A stretch of DNA of 64,000 bases from Alphaproteobacteria bacterium (GTDB taxonomy: Bacteria; Pseudomonadota; Alphaproteobacteria; Micropepsales; Micropepsaceae), in NCBI GenBank assembly GCA_947465395.1, contig CANIAL010000007.1:1-64000 (forward strand), read 5' to 3'. Shown here in pieces: positions 25,098 through 32,666 of the stretch. The notes below the pieces were generated by a model that saw only the letters and a list, made by a program, of their open reading frames with translations, did no database searches and was not told the origin of the DNA. The translations under genes were made by a program, and so were the position numbers. Within the stretch, counting starts at the first letter, position 1; every line of letters begins with the position of its first letter.

Positions 25098-26315
25098 ATG
25101 ATAAACGGGGCCGATACAGCCTGGCTGATGATGGCATCGGTGCTGGTCCTGCTGATGACCCTGCCGGCGCTGGCGCTGTTCTATGGCGGGCTGGTCCAGG
25201 CCAAGAATATCCTGTCGGTGCTGGTGCAATGCTGCGCCATTGCCTGCCTGGGTTCGGTGTTGTGGTTCGCCATCGGCTATTCGCTGGCCTATTCCGGCGA
25301 TGGACCATGGATCGGCAATCTCTCCGCCGCCTTCCTGCAGAATGCCGGGCGCGCTGCGCTGCATCCCGGCACCTTCATTCCCGAAAGCGTCTTCGTGATG
25401 TTCCAGATGACCTTTGCGGTCATCACGCCTGCCTTGATCATCGGCGCCTATGTGGAGCGCATTCGTTTTGACGCCGTGCTGGCCATTTCCGGGCTGTGGC
25501 TTCTTTTGGTTTATGCGCCGGTGGCCCATTGGGTATGGGGCGGCGGGTTCCTGGCCAAGGCGGGCGTGATCGATTTCGCGGGCGGCATCGTGGTCCATGT
25601 CACGGCCGGCGTTTCCGCCGTGGTGATTGCTTGGATGCTGAAGCCGCGCCACGAATTTCCCCACAATGTTCGCCCGCCCCATGCGCCCTGGATGGTGATG
25701 GTGGGCGCGTCGCTTTTGTGGGTGGGCTGGTTCGGCTTCAATGCCGGCAGCGCGCTGGCGGCCAATGCCGATGCCGGCATGGCCATGCTGAACACGCACA
25801 TGTCGGCGGCGGCCGCCACCCTGGTCTGGATCGCCATTGAATGGCGGTCCTTCGGCAAGCCCAGCCTGGTGGGCGCGGTCACCGGCACCATTGCGGGCCT
25901 GGCCACCATCACGCCCGCCGCCGGTACGGTCGGCGTCCTGGGCGCGGTGCTGCTGGGATCGGCCGCCAGCATCGTCTGTTATTCCGCCGTGCACCTGGTC
26001 AAGCGCGTGATGGCAGTGGATGACGCGCTGGACGTGCTGGGCGTGCATGGCGTGGGCGGGGCGCTGGGGACATTGGCGCTGCCGTTTTTGTCCGGGCTTG
26101 GTGTGGGCGGCGCGCCGCTGCATCATCCGGTGATGGCGCAATTCATCGTGCAGGCCGAAGGCGTGCTGGCCGCCGCCGTCTGGGCGGGCGTCGCAACCTT
26201 TGTCATCACCAAGCTGGTGGGCAAGGTGATCGGACTGCGCGTGGACCGCGATCATGAAATCCAGGGCCTGGACTATGCCACGCATGGCGAGTCCGGCTAT
26301 CACGGCAACCGTTAG
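25098..26315 (+). CDS. amtB: Ammonium transporter AmtB
   Basis: 405 aa, about eleven helices. Pore histidines H167 (VVHVTAG) and H317 (GVHGVGG) are both present, as are the family strings LALFYGGLVQAKN, WVWGGGFLAK and WFGFNAGSA. It conducts ammonium across the inner membrane and is gated by GlnK, encoded 9 bp downstream. No cleavable signal of note and a compact C-terminus ending ATHGESGYHGNR, the region that normally receives the PII T-loop. Confidence 0.95.
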   Translation: MINGADTAWLMMASVLVLLMTLPALALFYGGLVQAKNILSVLVQCCAIACLGSVLWFAIGYSLAYSGDGPWIGNLSAAFLQNAGRAALHPGTFIPESVFVMFQMTFAVITPALIIGAYVERIRFDAVLAISGLWLLLVYAPVAHWVWGGGFLAKAGVIDFAGGIVVHVTAGVSAVVIAWMLKPRHEFPHNVRPPHAPWMVMVGASLLWVGWFGFNAGSALAANADAGMAMLNTHMSAAAATLVWIAIEWRSFGKPSLVGAVTGTIAGLATITPAAGTVGVLGAVLLGSAASIVCYSAVHLVKRVMAVDDALDVLGVHGVGGALGTLALPFLSGLGVGGAPLHHPVMAQFIVQAEGVLAAAVWAGVATFVITKLVGKVIGLRVDRDHEIQGLDYATHGESGYHGNR

Positions 26316-26324
26316 GAGGCGCCC

Positions 26325-26663
26325 ATGAAGATGATTGTGGCGATCATTCAGCCCCACCGCCTGGACGCGGTGCGCGAGGCGCTGACGGCCATCGGCGTGG
26401 ACGGCATGACCGTGTCGGAAGTGCGCGGCTATGGCCGCCAGCGCGGCCATACCGAAATCTATCGCGGCGCGGAATATACCATCTCCTTCATTCCGAAACT
26501 GAAACTGGAAGTGGCGATTGCCGATTCCCGCGCGGCGGATGTGGTGACAGCCATCACGGGCGCGGCGCGCACCGGCAAGATCGGCGATGGCAAGATTTTC
26601 ACCCTCGATCTGGAAGCGGCGCTGCGCGTGCGCACGGGTGAGAGCGGCGACGGCGCGCTGTGA
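26325..26663 (+). CDS. glnK: Nitrogen regulatory protein PII (GlnK/GlnB)
   Basis: 112 aa, exact family length. The T-loop GYGRQRGHTEIYRGAEYTISF carries uridylylation Tyr51. The B-loop is TGAARTGKIGDGKIF. It senses ATP/ADP, 2-oxoglutarate and (through uridylylation) glutamine, and blocks AmtB when nitrogen is plentiful. GGAGG lies before ATG 26325. It is between amtB (9 bp) and bioF (6 bp), so all five genes can be one transcript. Confidence 0.95.
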   Translation: MKMIVAIIQPHRLDAVREALTAIGVDGMTVSEVRGYGRQRGHTEIYRGAEYTISFIPKLKLEVAIADSRAADVVTAITGAARTGKIGDGKIFTLDLEAALRVRTGESGDGAL

Positions 26664-26669
26664 GCCGCC

Positions 26670-27788
26670 ATGCAGGATCATAAGGACGTTCTGGCGTCGC
26701 TGGAAGCGCGCGGTCGGCTGCGGTCGCTGACCGGGCAGGGTGGGCTGGATCTGACATCGAATGATTATCTGGGGCTGGCGGACAGTTTCAAGCTGAAAGA
26801 CGCCGTCACGGCGGCGCTGGCGCGCGGTGTGCCGGTGGGCGCGGGCGGAGCGCGGCTGCTGCGCGGCAACCATCCCGAGCATGAAATGCTGGAAGCGGAA
26901 GCCGCCGCCTTTTTCGGCCATGAAGCGGCGTTGTATTTCCCTACCGGCTTTGCCGCCAATGCGGCCATCGCCGCCACCTTGCCGCGGCGGGGCGATTTGA
27001 TCGTCTATGACGCGCTGATGCATGCCAGTTTCCGCGACGGGCTGGACCCGGCGCGCATCGCCGCGGTGATGGCGGCGCATAATGATGTGAATGATGTGGA
27101 GGCGAAGATCCGCGCCTGGCGCGCCGAAGGCGGCAAGGGCCAGGTCTGGATCGCGGTGGAAACGCTGTATGGCATGGATGGCGACCGCGCGAAGCTGGCC
27201 GATCTGGCGGCGCTGGCCGACAGGCACGACGCCATGCTGCTTCTGGACGAAGCCCATGCCACCGGCGTGTTCGGCCCGGGCGGGCGCGGGCTTGGGTCTG
27301 CTCTGGAAGGGCGCGAAAATGTCGTGTCGCTGCACACCTGCGGCAAGGCGCTGGGCGTGGCAGGCGGGCTGGTTTGCTGTTCGGCGCTGATGCGCGATTT
27401 CCTGGTCAATCGCGGGCGCAGCTTCATCTATTCCACCGCGCCGTCGCCGCTGGTGGCCGCCGCCGTGCGCGCTGCGCTGAAATTGTGCGAAGGCGCGGAC
27501 GCGGAGCGCGCGGCGCTGGCGAAGCTGGTGGCCGAGGCGGACGGGCATATCAAAAGCAAGCTGGGGCGTTCGGGCAGCGGCTCCCAGGTGCAGCCCATCA
27601 TCATTGGCGAAGACCAGGCGGCGGTGGATGTGGCGGCGGCGATGCAGGCGCGCGGTTACGACATCCGCGCCATTCGCCCGCCCACCGTGCCGGAAGGCAC
27701 CGCAAGGCTGCGCCTGTCGCTGAGCCTGCATGTGGACAGCGCGGCGCTGGAAAAAATGTTCAGCGAACTGGCAGATGTGATCGCATGA
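26670..27788 (+). CDS. bioF: 8-amino-7-oxononanoate synthase
   Basis: 372 aa. PLP Lys226 is in HTCGKALGVAGG, the cofactor Asp is in LLDEAHATG (191-199), and the opening LTSNDYLGLA is typical. It condenses pimeloyl-ACP/CoA with L-alanine to give KAPA, the first ring-forming step of biotin synthesis. Its start lies 6 bp after glnK and its stop overlaps bioD by ATGA. The other members of the wide alpha-oxoamine synthase family (KBL, ALAS) are excluded mainly by the bioD-bioA neighbours. Confidence 0.95.
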   Translation: MQDHKDVLASLEARGRLRSLTGQGGLDLTSNDYLGLADSFKLKDAVTAALARGVPVGAGGARLLRGNHPEHEMLEAEAAAFFGHEAALYFPTGFAANAAIAATLPRRGDLIVYDALMHASFRDGLDPARIAAVMAAHNDVNDVEAKIRAWRAEGGKGQVWIAVETLYGMDGDRAKLADLAALADRHDAMLLLDEAHATGVFGPGGRGLGSALEGRENVVSLHTCGKALGVAGGLVCCSALMRDFLVNRGRSFIYSTAPSPLVAAAVRAALKLCEGADAERAALAKLVAEADGHIKSKLGRSGSGSQVQPIIIGEDQAAVDVAAAMQARGYDIRAIRPPTVPEGTARLRLSLSLHVDSAALEKMFSELADVIA

Positions 27789-28396
27789 GTGTTTTTGTCG
27801 TCACCGGCACCGATACCGGCATCGGCAAGACGGTGTTTTCCGCCGCGCTGGCGGGCGCGCTGGGCGCCACATACTTCAAGCCGGTGCAGGCGGGGCTGGA
27901 CGCGCCCACCGACAGCGAGGCCGTGGCGCAACTGTCCGGCTGCAAGACCTTGCCGGAAACATACCGGCTGAAGCTGTCGGCATCGCCGGACCGCGCCGCA
28001 CGGGCCGAGAATATCCGCCTTGATCCCGCCGCGCTGAAACTGCCCGATGCGCGGCCGCTGGTGGTGGAAGGCGCAGGCGGGCTGCTGGTGCCGCTGGATG
28101 GCAACACGCTCTATATAGATGTCTTTGCGCGCTGGGCCGCGCCGCTGATCCTGTGCGCCCGCACGGGGCTGGGCACCATCAACCACACCCTGTTGTCGCT
28201 GGAGGCCATCCGTACAAGACGCGTGCCGCTGCTGGGTGTGGCTTTCATCGGCGAAGCGCAGGCGGAAGCCGAAGACACCATCTGCCGCATCGGTGCGGTG
28301 AAGCGGTTGGGGCGGTTGGGGTTGGTCAATCCGCTCACCCGCGAAGGCCTGGCGAGGGAATTCGCGCGCGGCTTCAACATCGCGGATTTCCGATGA
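27785..28396 (+). CDS. bioD: Dethiobiotin synthetase
   Basis: 203 aa. The P-loop is GTDTGIGKT at residues 8-16. FKPVQAG is the substrate-lysine segment, and VEGAGGLLVPL carries the second nucleotide site. It carboxylates DAPA to dethiobiotin using ATP and CO2. The ATG overlaps the bioF stop, and its stop overlaps the bioA ATG. Confidence 0.96.
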   Translation: MSVFVVTGTDTGIGKTVFSAALAGALGATYFKPVQAGLDAPTDSEAVAQLSGCKTLPETYRLKLSASPDRAARAENIRLDPAALKLPDARPLVVEGAGGLLVPLDGNTLYIDVFARWAAPLILCARTGLGTINHTLLSLEAIRTRRVPLLGVAFIGEAQAEAEDTICRIGAVKRLGRLGLVNPLTREGLAREFARGFNIADFR

Positions 28397-29640
28397 CATC
28401 CCCAGTCTGGCACCCCTTCACCCAGCACGCGCTGATGCCGCCGCCGCCGGTGATTTCCAGGGCGGAAGGCGCATGGCTGTGGACGGACAAGGGCGACAAA
28501 ATCCTGGACGCGATTTCGTCCTGGTGGGTCATCACCCATGGCCATCGTCATCCCGCGATCATGGCCGCCATCAAGGAACAGGCCGATCACCTGGACCAGG
28601 TGATGTTTGCGGGCTTCACGCACCAGGCCGCGGAAGATGTGGCCCATGCGCTGGTCAAAATCGCGCCAAAACCCCTGGCGCATGTATTTTATTCCGACAG
28701 CGGTTCCACCGCCGTGGAAGTGGCGCTGAAGATGGCGCTGGGCTATTGGCGCAACAATGGAAAACCGCGCCGCCGCATCATCGCGCTGGAGCATGCCTAT
28801 CATGGCGACACCATCGGCACCATGTCGGCGGGCGCGCGCGGGGTTTTCAACGCCGCCTATGAACCCTTGCTGTTCGAGGCTGCGCGGATTCCTTTTCCGG
28901 AAAGCGGACGCGAGGATGAAACATTGAAGGCGCTGGAAGCCCTGGCCCCGGACGCCGCCGCCCTGTTGGTTGAGCCGCTGATCCTGGGCGCTGGCGGCAT
29001 GAAAATCTATCCGCCGGAAATGTTGCGCCAGATGAAAGCCATCTGCGAACGCCATGGCGCGCTATTCATCGCCGATGAAGTGATGACCGGCTTTGGCCGC
29101 ACCGGCACCTTGTTCGCCTGCCAGCAGGCCGGTATCACGCCCGACATCATGTGCATCGCCAAGGGACTTACCGGGGGGGCGCTGCCGCTGGCTGCCACGC
29201 TTTGCACCGCGCCCATATTCGACGCGCATTATTCCACCGACCGCGCCGCAACTTTTTTCCATTCCAGTTCCTTTACCGCCAATCCGCTGGCGCTGGCGGC
29301 GGCGCGCGCCAATCTGAAAATCTGGGCCAGCGAAGATGTGGCCGCGCGCATCACCGCCCTGGGCGCGATGCAGGAAAAGGCGCTGGCGCCATTTCTGAAA
29401 GATGCGCGATTTGAAAATGTGCGGCGCATCGGCACCATCACGGCGCTGGAGCTGAAGGTTCCCGACCCCGGCTATCTGGCGGGGCGTGGGCCGGAGCTCA
29501 CGGCCTTCCTGCAGGCGCGCGGGGTCTTGCTGCGGCCGCTGGGCAATACCATCTATGTGATGCCACCTTACTGCGTCACGGCGGATGAACTTGCCTTAAT
29601 TTATGGCGCGATTGCGGCGGCGGCGGATCATTTCGCGTAA
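28393..29640 (+). CDS. bioA: Adenosylmethionine-8-amino-7-oxononanoate aminotransferase
   Basis: 415 aa. VWHPFTQH at the N-terminus and SSWWVITHGHRHP are the BioA-specific SAM/KAPA contacts. PLP lysine K257 is in IAKGLTGGALPLAAT, and the cofactor Asp is in FIADEVMTGFGRTG. It converts KAPA to DAPA with SAM as amino donor. Last gene of the bioF-bioD-bioA block. bioB (biotin synthase) and pimeloyl-chain genes are not in the window. Confidence 0.96.
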   Translation: MTSPVWHPFTQHALMPPPPVISRAEGAWLWTDKGDKILDAISSWWVITHGHRHPAIMAAIKEQADHLDQVMFAGFTHQAAEDVAHALVKIAPKPLAHVFYSDSGSTAVEVALKMALGYWRNNGKPRRRIIALEHAYHGDTIGTMSAGARGVFNAAYEPLLFEAARIPFPESGREDETLKALEALAPDAAALLVEPLILGAGGMKIYPPEMLRQMKAICERHGALFIADEVMTGFGRTGTLFACQQAGITPDIMCIAKGLTGGALPLAATLCTAPIFDAHYSTDRAATFFHSSSFTANPLALAAARANLKIWASEDVAARITALGAMQEKALAPFLKDARFENVRRIGTITALELKVPDPGYLAGRGPELTAFLQARGVLLRPLGNTIYVMPPYCVTADELALIYGAIAAAADHFA

Positions 29641-29679
29641 ACGCGAACCGGTCTATGATGTTTTCAACCGGAGAACCCC

Positions 29680-30351
29680 ATGATGAAATCCCTGCTCTGC
29701 ACGGCCGCGATGGTGGCGATGATCGGCTCGGCCAGCGCCGCCGACCTGGACAAGCCCATCCCCGCCGCCACCGACGACGCGCCGATGACGGGAACGCAAA
29801 CCGTGGTGCTGGCGGGCGGCTGCTTCTGGGGCCAGCAGGCCGTGTTCGAACATGTGAAGGGCGTGATCAGCGTGGTGGCGGGTTATTCCGGCGGCGCCAG
29901 GAACACCGCCACCTATGACCAGGTCACCACCGAGACCACCGGCCATGCCGAATCCGTTCAGGTGACGTTTGATCCGGCGCAGGTTTCCTTCGGCACCCTG
30001 CTGCGGATTTTCTTCTCGGTGGCGCATGATCCCACACAGCTCAATTTCCAGGGGCCGGATCGCGGCACGTCCTACCGTTCGGAAATCTTCTTCGCCAATG
30101 CGGCGCAGGAAAAAACCGCCCGCACCTATATCGCGGCGCTGGATGCGGCCCATATCTTCTCCGGGCCCATTGTGACCAGGGTGGAACCGCTCAAGGGCTT
30201 CTACGCGGCCGAGGGCTATCACCAGGATTACCTGATCCATAATCCCACCCAGCCCTACATCGTCTTCAACGACCTGCCCAAGCTGGAGGCGCTGAAGAAG
30301 GTCTGGCCGCAATATTACCGGACCGTCCCGGTGCAGCTTGCGCGGCGTTAA
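29680..30351 (+). CDS. msrA: Peptide methionine-S-sulfoxide reductase MsrA, exported
   Basis: 223 aa with GGAGA upstream. The signal peptide is MMKSLLCTAAMVAMIGSASA. Catalytic Cys48 lies in GGCFWG; further signatures are GYSGG, GHAESVQV and YHQDYL. It reduces Met-S-sulfoxide in proteins. The signal peptide places it in the periplasm, where electrons would have to come from a DsbD/TlpA-like system. It forms a matching set with the exported MsrB at 31.8 kb. Confidence 0.94.
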   Translation: MMKSLLCTAAMVAMIGSASAADLDKPIPAATDDAPMTGTQTVVLAGGCFWGQQAVFEHVKGVISVVAGYSGGARNTATYDQVTTETTGHAESVQVTFDPAQVSFGTLLRIFFSVAHDPTQLNFQGPDRGTSYRSEIFFANAAQEKTARTYIAALDAAHIFSGPIVTRVEPLKGFYAAEGYHQDYLIHNPTQPYIVFNDLPKLEALKKVWPQYYRTVPVQLARR

Positions 30352-30424
30352 CGCCTTGTCATTAAGCGGGGCATGACCGCACGGCGCTAACCAAAGCCTG
30401 AAAAAGGGCCAAAAAGCTGCCCGG

Positions 30425-30449
30425 ACGGCCCAAGGGGGCCGTTTCTTTT
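30425..30449 (+). terminator. Intrinsic terminator after msrA
   Basis: Stem ACGGCCC (30425-30431), loop AAGG, GGGCCGT (30436-30442), followed by a T-rich tract TTCTTTT. It separates msrA from the IalB pair. Confidence 0.7.
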
Positions 30450-30526
30450 GGGAATGTGATCTGCTAACTCCTGCGCCGGTCCGGCACCGCCGTGACCCCG
30501 AAATCAGGCGAAAGCAATTTCAGACC

Positions 30527-31090
30527 ATGAACAACACGATCCTGAATCTTGTCAAAGCGGGCGCGCTGGTGCTGGCCGGGCTTGTCCTGGGCTGGGCGGT
30601 GCGCGGAGTTGTTGGCTATGACACCACCATGCAGTCCGTCAGCGATTACCAGGACTGGCACACCGCCTGTCCGCCGGCCACGGCCAAGGACGCTTCCTGC
30701 GAGATGGTGGAAAATGTGGTGGACAGCAACACCAAGTCGGAAGTGGCCCGCATCACCATCACCAAGGACATGGGCAAGGATGTCTTCGGCATCACCATGC
30801 CGTTCGGCGTGGCGCTGGAGCCGGGCATCGGCCTGATCTTCGGCACCGATCCGGTCAAGGTCTATCAGTACCGCACCTGCACTAGCGTGGGCTGCCTGGC
30901 GGTCATTCCGCTGGACGACAAGCTGGCGGCGCAGTTGAAGGCGGGCAAGGATGGCCGCGTGCTGTTCGCGGGCCTGGACAACAAGCCGGTGGCGCTGCCG
31001 ATCTCGCTCAAGGGTTATTCCGAAGCCTCGCGCGCATTCCGCCGCAGCGAAGCCAAGCGCAGTTCCTGGTTCTGGAGAATGTGGTCATGA
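30527..31090 (+). CDS. IalB-family (invasion-associated locus B) protein 1
   Basis: 187 aa. An N-terminal hydrophobic helix (AGALVLAGLVLGWAVRGVVG) acts as anchor or signal. Then comes the IalB-like fold: DWHTACPPATAKDASCEM, ITMPFGVALEPG, YRTCTSVGCLAVIPL with the conserved Cys pairs, and a basic C-terminus. IalB proteins are periplasmic or envelope proteins widespread in alphaproteobacteria; the name comes from Bartonella, not from shown function. Coupled by ATGA to the second copy. Confidence 0.82.
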   Translation: MNNTILNLVKAGALVLAGLVLGWAVRGVVGYDTTMQSVSDYQDWHTACPPATAKDASCEMVENVVDSNTKSEVARITITKDMGKDVFGITMPFGVALEPGIGLIFGTDPVKVYQYRTCTSVGCLAVIPLDDKLAAQLKAGKDGRVLFAGLDNKPVALPISLKGYSEASRAFRRSEAKRSSWFWRMWS

Positions 31091-31698
31091 GGTCTTTTTC
31101 GATTCTGTCCCGCGCCGTTGCCGGTATCGCGCTCGCGTCGCTGACCCTGTCGTCGGCGCTTGCCGCCGCCCCGGCCCCGGCGGCTGAAGCAGCTCCGGCT
31201 GCCGCGCCCGCGCCTCCCGGCCAGCCCACGGTCGTCAGGGAATCCGGTGACTGGGTGGCGCGCTGCTTCCCGGTGGCCACGGCTTCGCCCTGCGACATGT
31301 ACCAGGAACTTGCCGACCGCGAGACCAAGCAGAAGGTGCTGGGCATTTCCATCGCCTTCATCCCCTCCAGCGACCGCTATGCCATCCAGATTTCCGTGCC
31401 GCTGGGCGTGGCGCTGGCCAATGGCGTTGTGGTCTCCATGGGCAGCTACAATTCGCCGGCGATGAAGTTCCGCCGCTGCGACCGTGGCGGCTGCTATGTG
31501 GAAACCCTGCTGGACGCCACCATCCCGGACAAGATGGCCGCGTCGGGCAATGAGGGCGTGATCAAGATCGTGGCCAACAATGACAAGCCCTTTCCCATCA
31601 AATTCTCGCTCAACGGTTTTTCCGGTGCGCGCGAAGCCATGATGGAAGCGGCCCGCCAAAAGGCCAAGGCGCCGGCTGCCGCGGCTCCCGCGAAGTAG
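31087..31698 (+). CDS. IalB-family protein 2
   Basis: 203 aa from MRSFSILSRAVAG, the ATG overlapping the stop of copy 1. The signal peptide runs to about ALAAAP. A Pro/Ala-rich linker (APAPAAEAAPAAAPAPP) precedes the domain: GDWVARCFPVATASPCDMYQ, ISVPLGVALANG, KFRRCDRGGCYVETLLD. The tail is again Ala-rich. Both copies keep the paired Cys spacing, so two disulfides are likely. Tandem duplication, diverged. Confidence 0.88.
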   Translation: MRSFSILSRAVAGIALASLTLSSALAAAPAPAAEAAPAAAPAPPGQPTVVRESGDWVARCFPVATASPCDMYQELADRETKQKVLGISIAFIPSSDRYAIQISVPLGVALANGVVVSMGSYNSPAMKFRRCDRGGCYVETLLDATIPDKMAASGNEGVIKIVANNDKPFPIKFSLNGFSGAREAMMEAARQKAKAPAAAAPAK

Positions 31699-31715
31699 GA
31701 AACCCGCAGATAATA

Positions 31716-31748
31716 AAAAAAGCCGCCGGGTGACCGGCGGCTTTTTTG
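31716..31748. terminator. Bidirectional intrinsic terminator
   Basis: AAAAAAGCCGCCGG (31716-31729), loop GTGA, CCGGCGGCTTTTTT (31734-31747). It sits between the convergent IalB2 and msrB genes. Confidence 0.93.
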
Positions 31749-31765
31749 TTTTCCATGTCGCGCTT

Positions 31766-32239
31766 CTAGGCTTTCTTGAAGGTCAGCGCCACGCCGTTCA
31801 TGCAATAGCGCAAGCCGGTCGGCCTGGGACCGTCGTCAAAGACATGGCCCAGATGCCCGCCGCAGTTTTTGCAATGCACTTCAGTGCGGATCATGCCCAG
31901 GCTGACATCGCGCGAGGTCAGGACGGCGCCCGGCAGCGGCTGCCAGAAGCTGGGCCAGCCGGTCTTGCTGTCATACTTGCTGGCGCTAGAGAAATTGACC
32001 TGGCCGCAACCGGCGCAGGCATAGGTGCCTTTGCGGAAATCCATGTCCAGCGGGCTGGAGAAGGGCGCTTCGGTGCCTTCATGGCGCAGCACGTCATAGG
32101 CGGCGGGTGACAGCATCTTCTTCCATTCCGCATCCGTCCGGGTAACGGCATAGCTTGCCGCAGCAAACGTGCCGCGCATGCCAAGGGCCGCCACCGCGCC
32201 GCTGGCCATCAGGCCCGCCAGAAAGTTCCGTCGCTGCAT
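31766..32239 (-). CDS. msrB: Peptide methionine-R-sulfoxide reductase MsrB, Tat-exported
   Basis: 157 aa. The N-terminus MQRRNFLAGLMASGAVAALG is a twin-arginine signal (RRNFLAG). Zinc cysteines C75/C78 (CAGC) and C123/C126 (CKNC) hold the fold, and the nucleophile is C146 in RYCMN. Tat export fits a zinc protein folded in the cytoplasm. It reduces Met-R-sulfoxide, complementing the Sec-exported MsrA. Confidence 0.94.
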   Translation of the reverse strand: MQRRNFLAGLMASGAVAALGMRGTFAAASYAVTRTDAEWKKMLSPAAYDVLRHEGTEAPFSSPLDMDFRKGTYACAGCGQVNFSSASKYDSKTGWPSFWQPLPGAVLTSRDVSLGMIRTEVHCKNCGGHLGHVFDDGPRPTGLRYCMNGVALTFKKA

Positions 32240-32307
32240 GGGATTATCCTTTCACGGGATCGGTATGGTTACGCATCCTGGCACAGGGCAGATCACAAAA
32301 AAACTTC

Positions 32308-32332
32308 GGAACGGGGTCCGGCAGGGGCCGTT
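32308..32332 (+). promoter_or_regulatory. EcfG-type general-stress promoter of csbD
   Basis: GGAAC (32308-32312), 16 nt, CGTT (32329-32332): perfect consensus. It ends 29 nt before ATG 32362. Confidence 0.78.
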
Positions 32333-32361
32333 ACCGTCACGACCAGCACAGGAGAGATAGT

Positions 32362-32544
32362 ATGGACAAGGACAGAATCCAAGGTTCCGCCAACCAGGCC
32401 AAGGGCGCCATCAAGGAAGGCGTGGGCAAGCTGACGGGCGATGCCAAGCTGCAGGCGGAAGGCGCGATGGACAAGGCCAAGGGCAAGGTCCAGAACGCCG
32501 TGGGCGGCGCCAAGGATGCCATCAGGGACGCCGCAAAAAACTAA
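32362..32544 (+). CDS. CsbD-family stress protein
   Basis: 60 aa, with AGGAGA upstream. It opens MDKDRIQGSANQAKGAIKEG and ends with the Lys/Ala repeat pattern GKVQNAVGGAKDAIRD that defines CsbD. It is hydrophilic and probably disordered or helical. CsbD genes are markers of the general stress regulon (SigB in Bacillus, EcfG in alphaproteobacteria), in agreement with the promoter seen here. Single-gene transcript closed by a terminator. Confidence 0.92.
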   Translation: MDKDRIQGSANQAKGAIKEGVGKLTGDAKLQAEGAMDKAKGKVQNAVGGAKDAIRDAAKN

Positions 32545-32566
32545 GCTGAATATCCCGTAACGTCGC

Positions 32567-32593
32567 AAAACCCGGAGCAACCCTCCGGGTTTT
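32567..32593 (+). terminator. Intrinsic terminator after csbD
   Basis: AAAACCCGGA (32567-32576), loop of 7, TCCGGGTTTT (32584-32593). Confidence 0.85.
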
Positions 32594-32666
32594 GGCGCAT
32601 ATACGCGCACCCCTGATCCGGGCTAGAAACGGCCACCATTTTTTAAAATCATTTCAGGAACGCGCC

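Noticed and set aside
24954-25098. Sigma54/NtrC promoter upstream of amtB
   Set aside because: A GG...GC pair in the region has 12-nt rather than 10-nt spacing and the flanks do not fit.
24798-27731. Very long minus-strand open frame antisense to amtB, glnK and bioF
   Set aside because: The translation is His/Gln/Arg-rich without domains and lies opposite well-supported genes; only its last 51 codons (DUF3309) are real.
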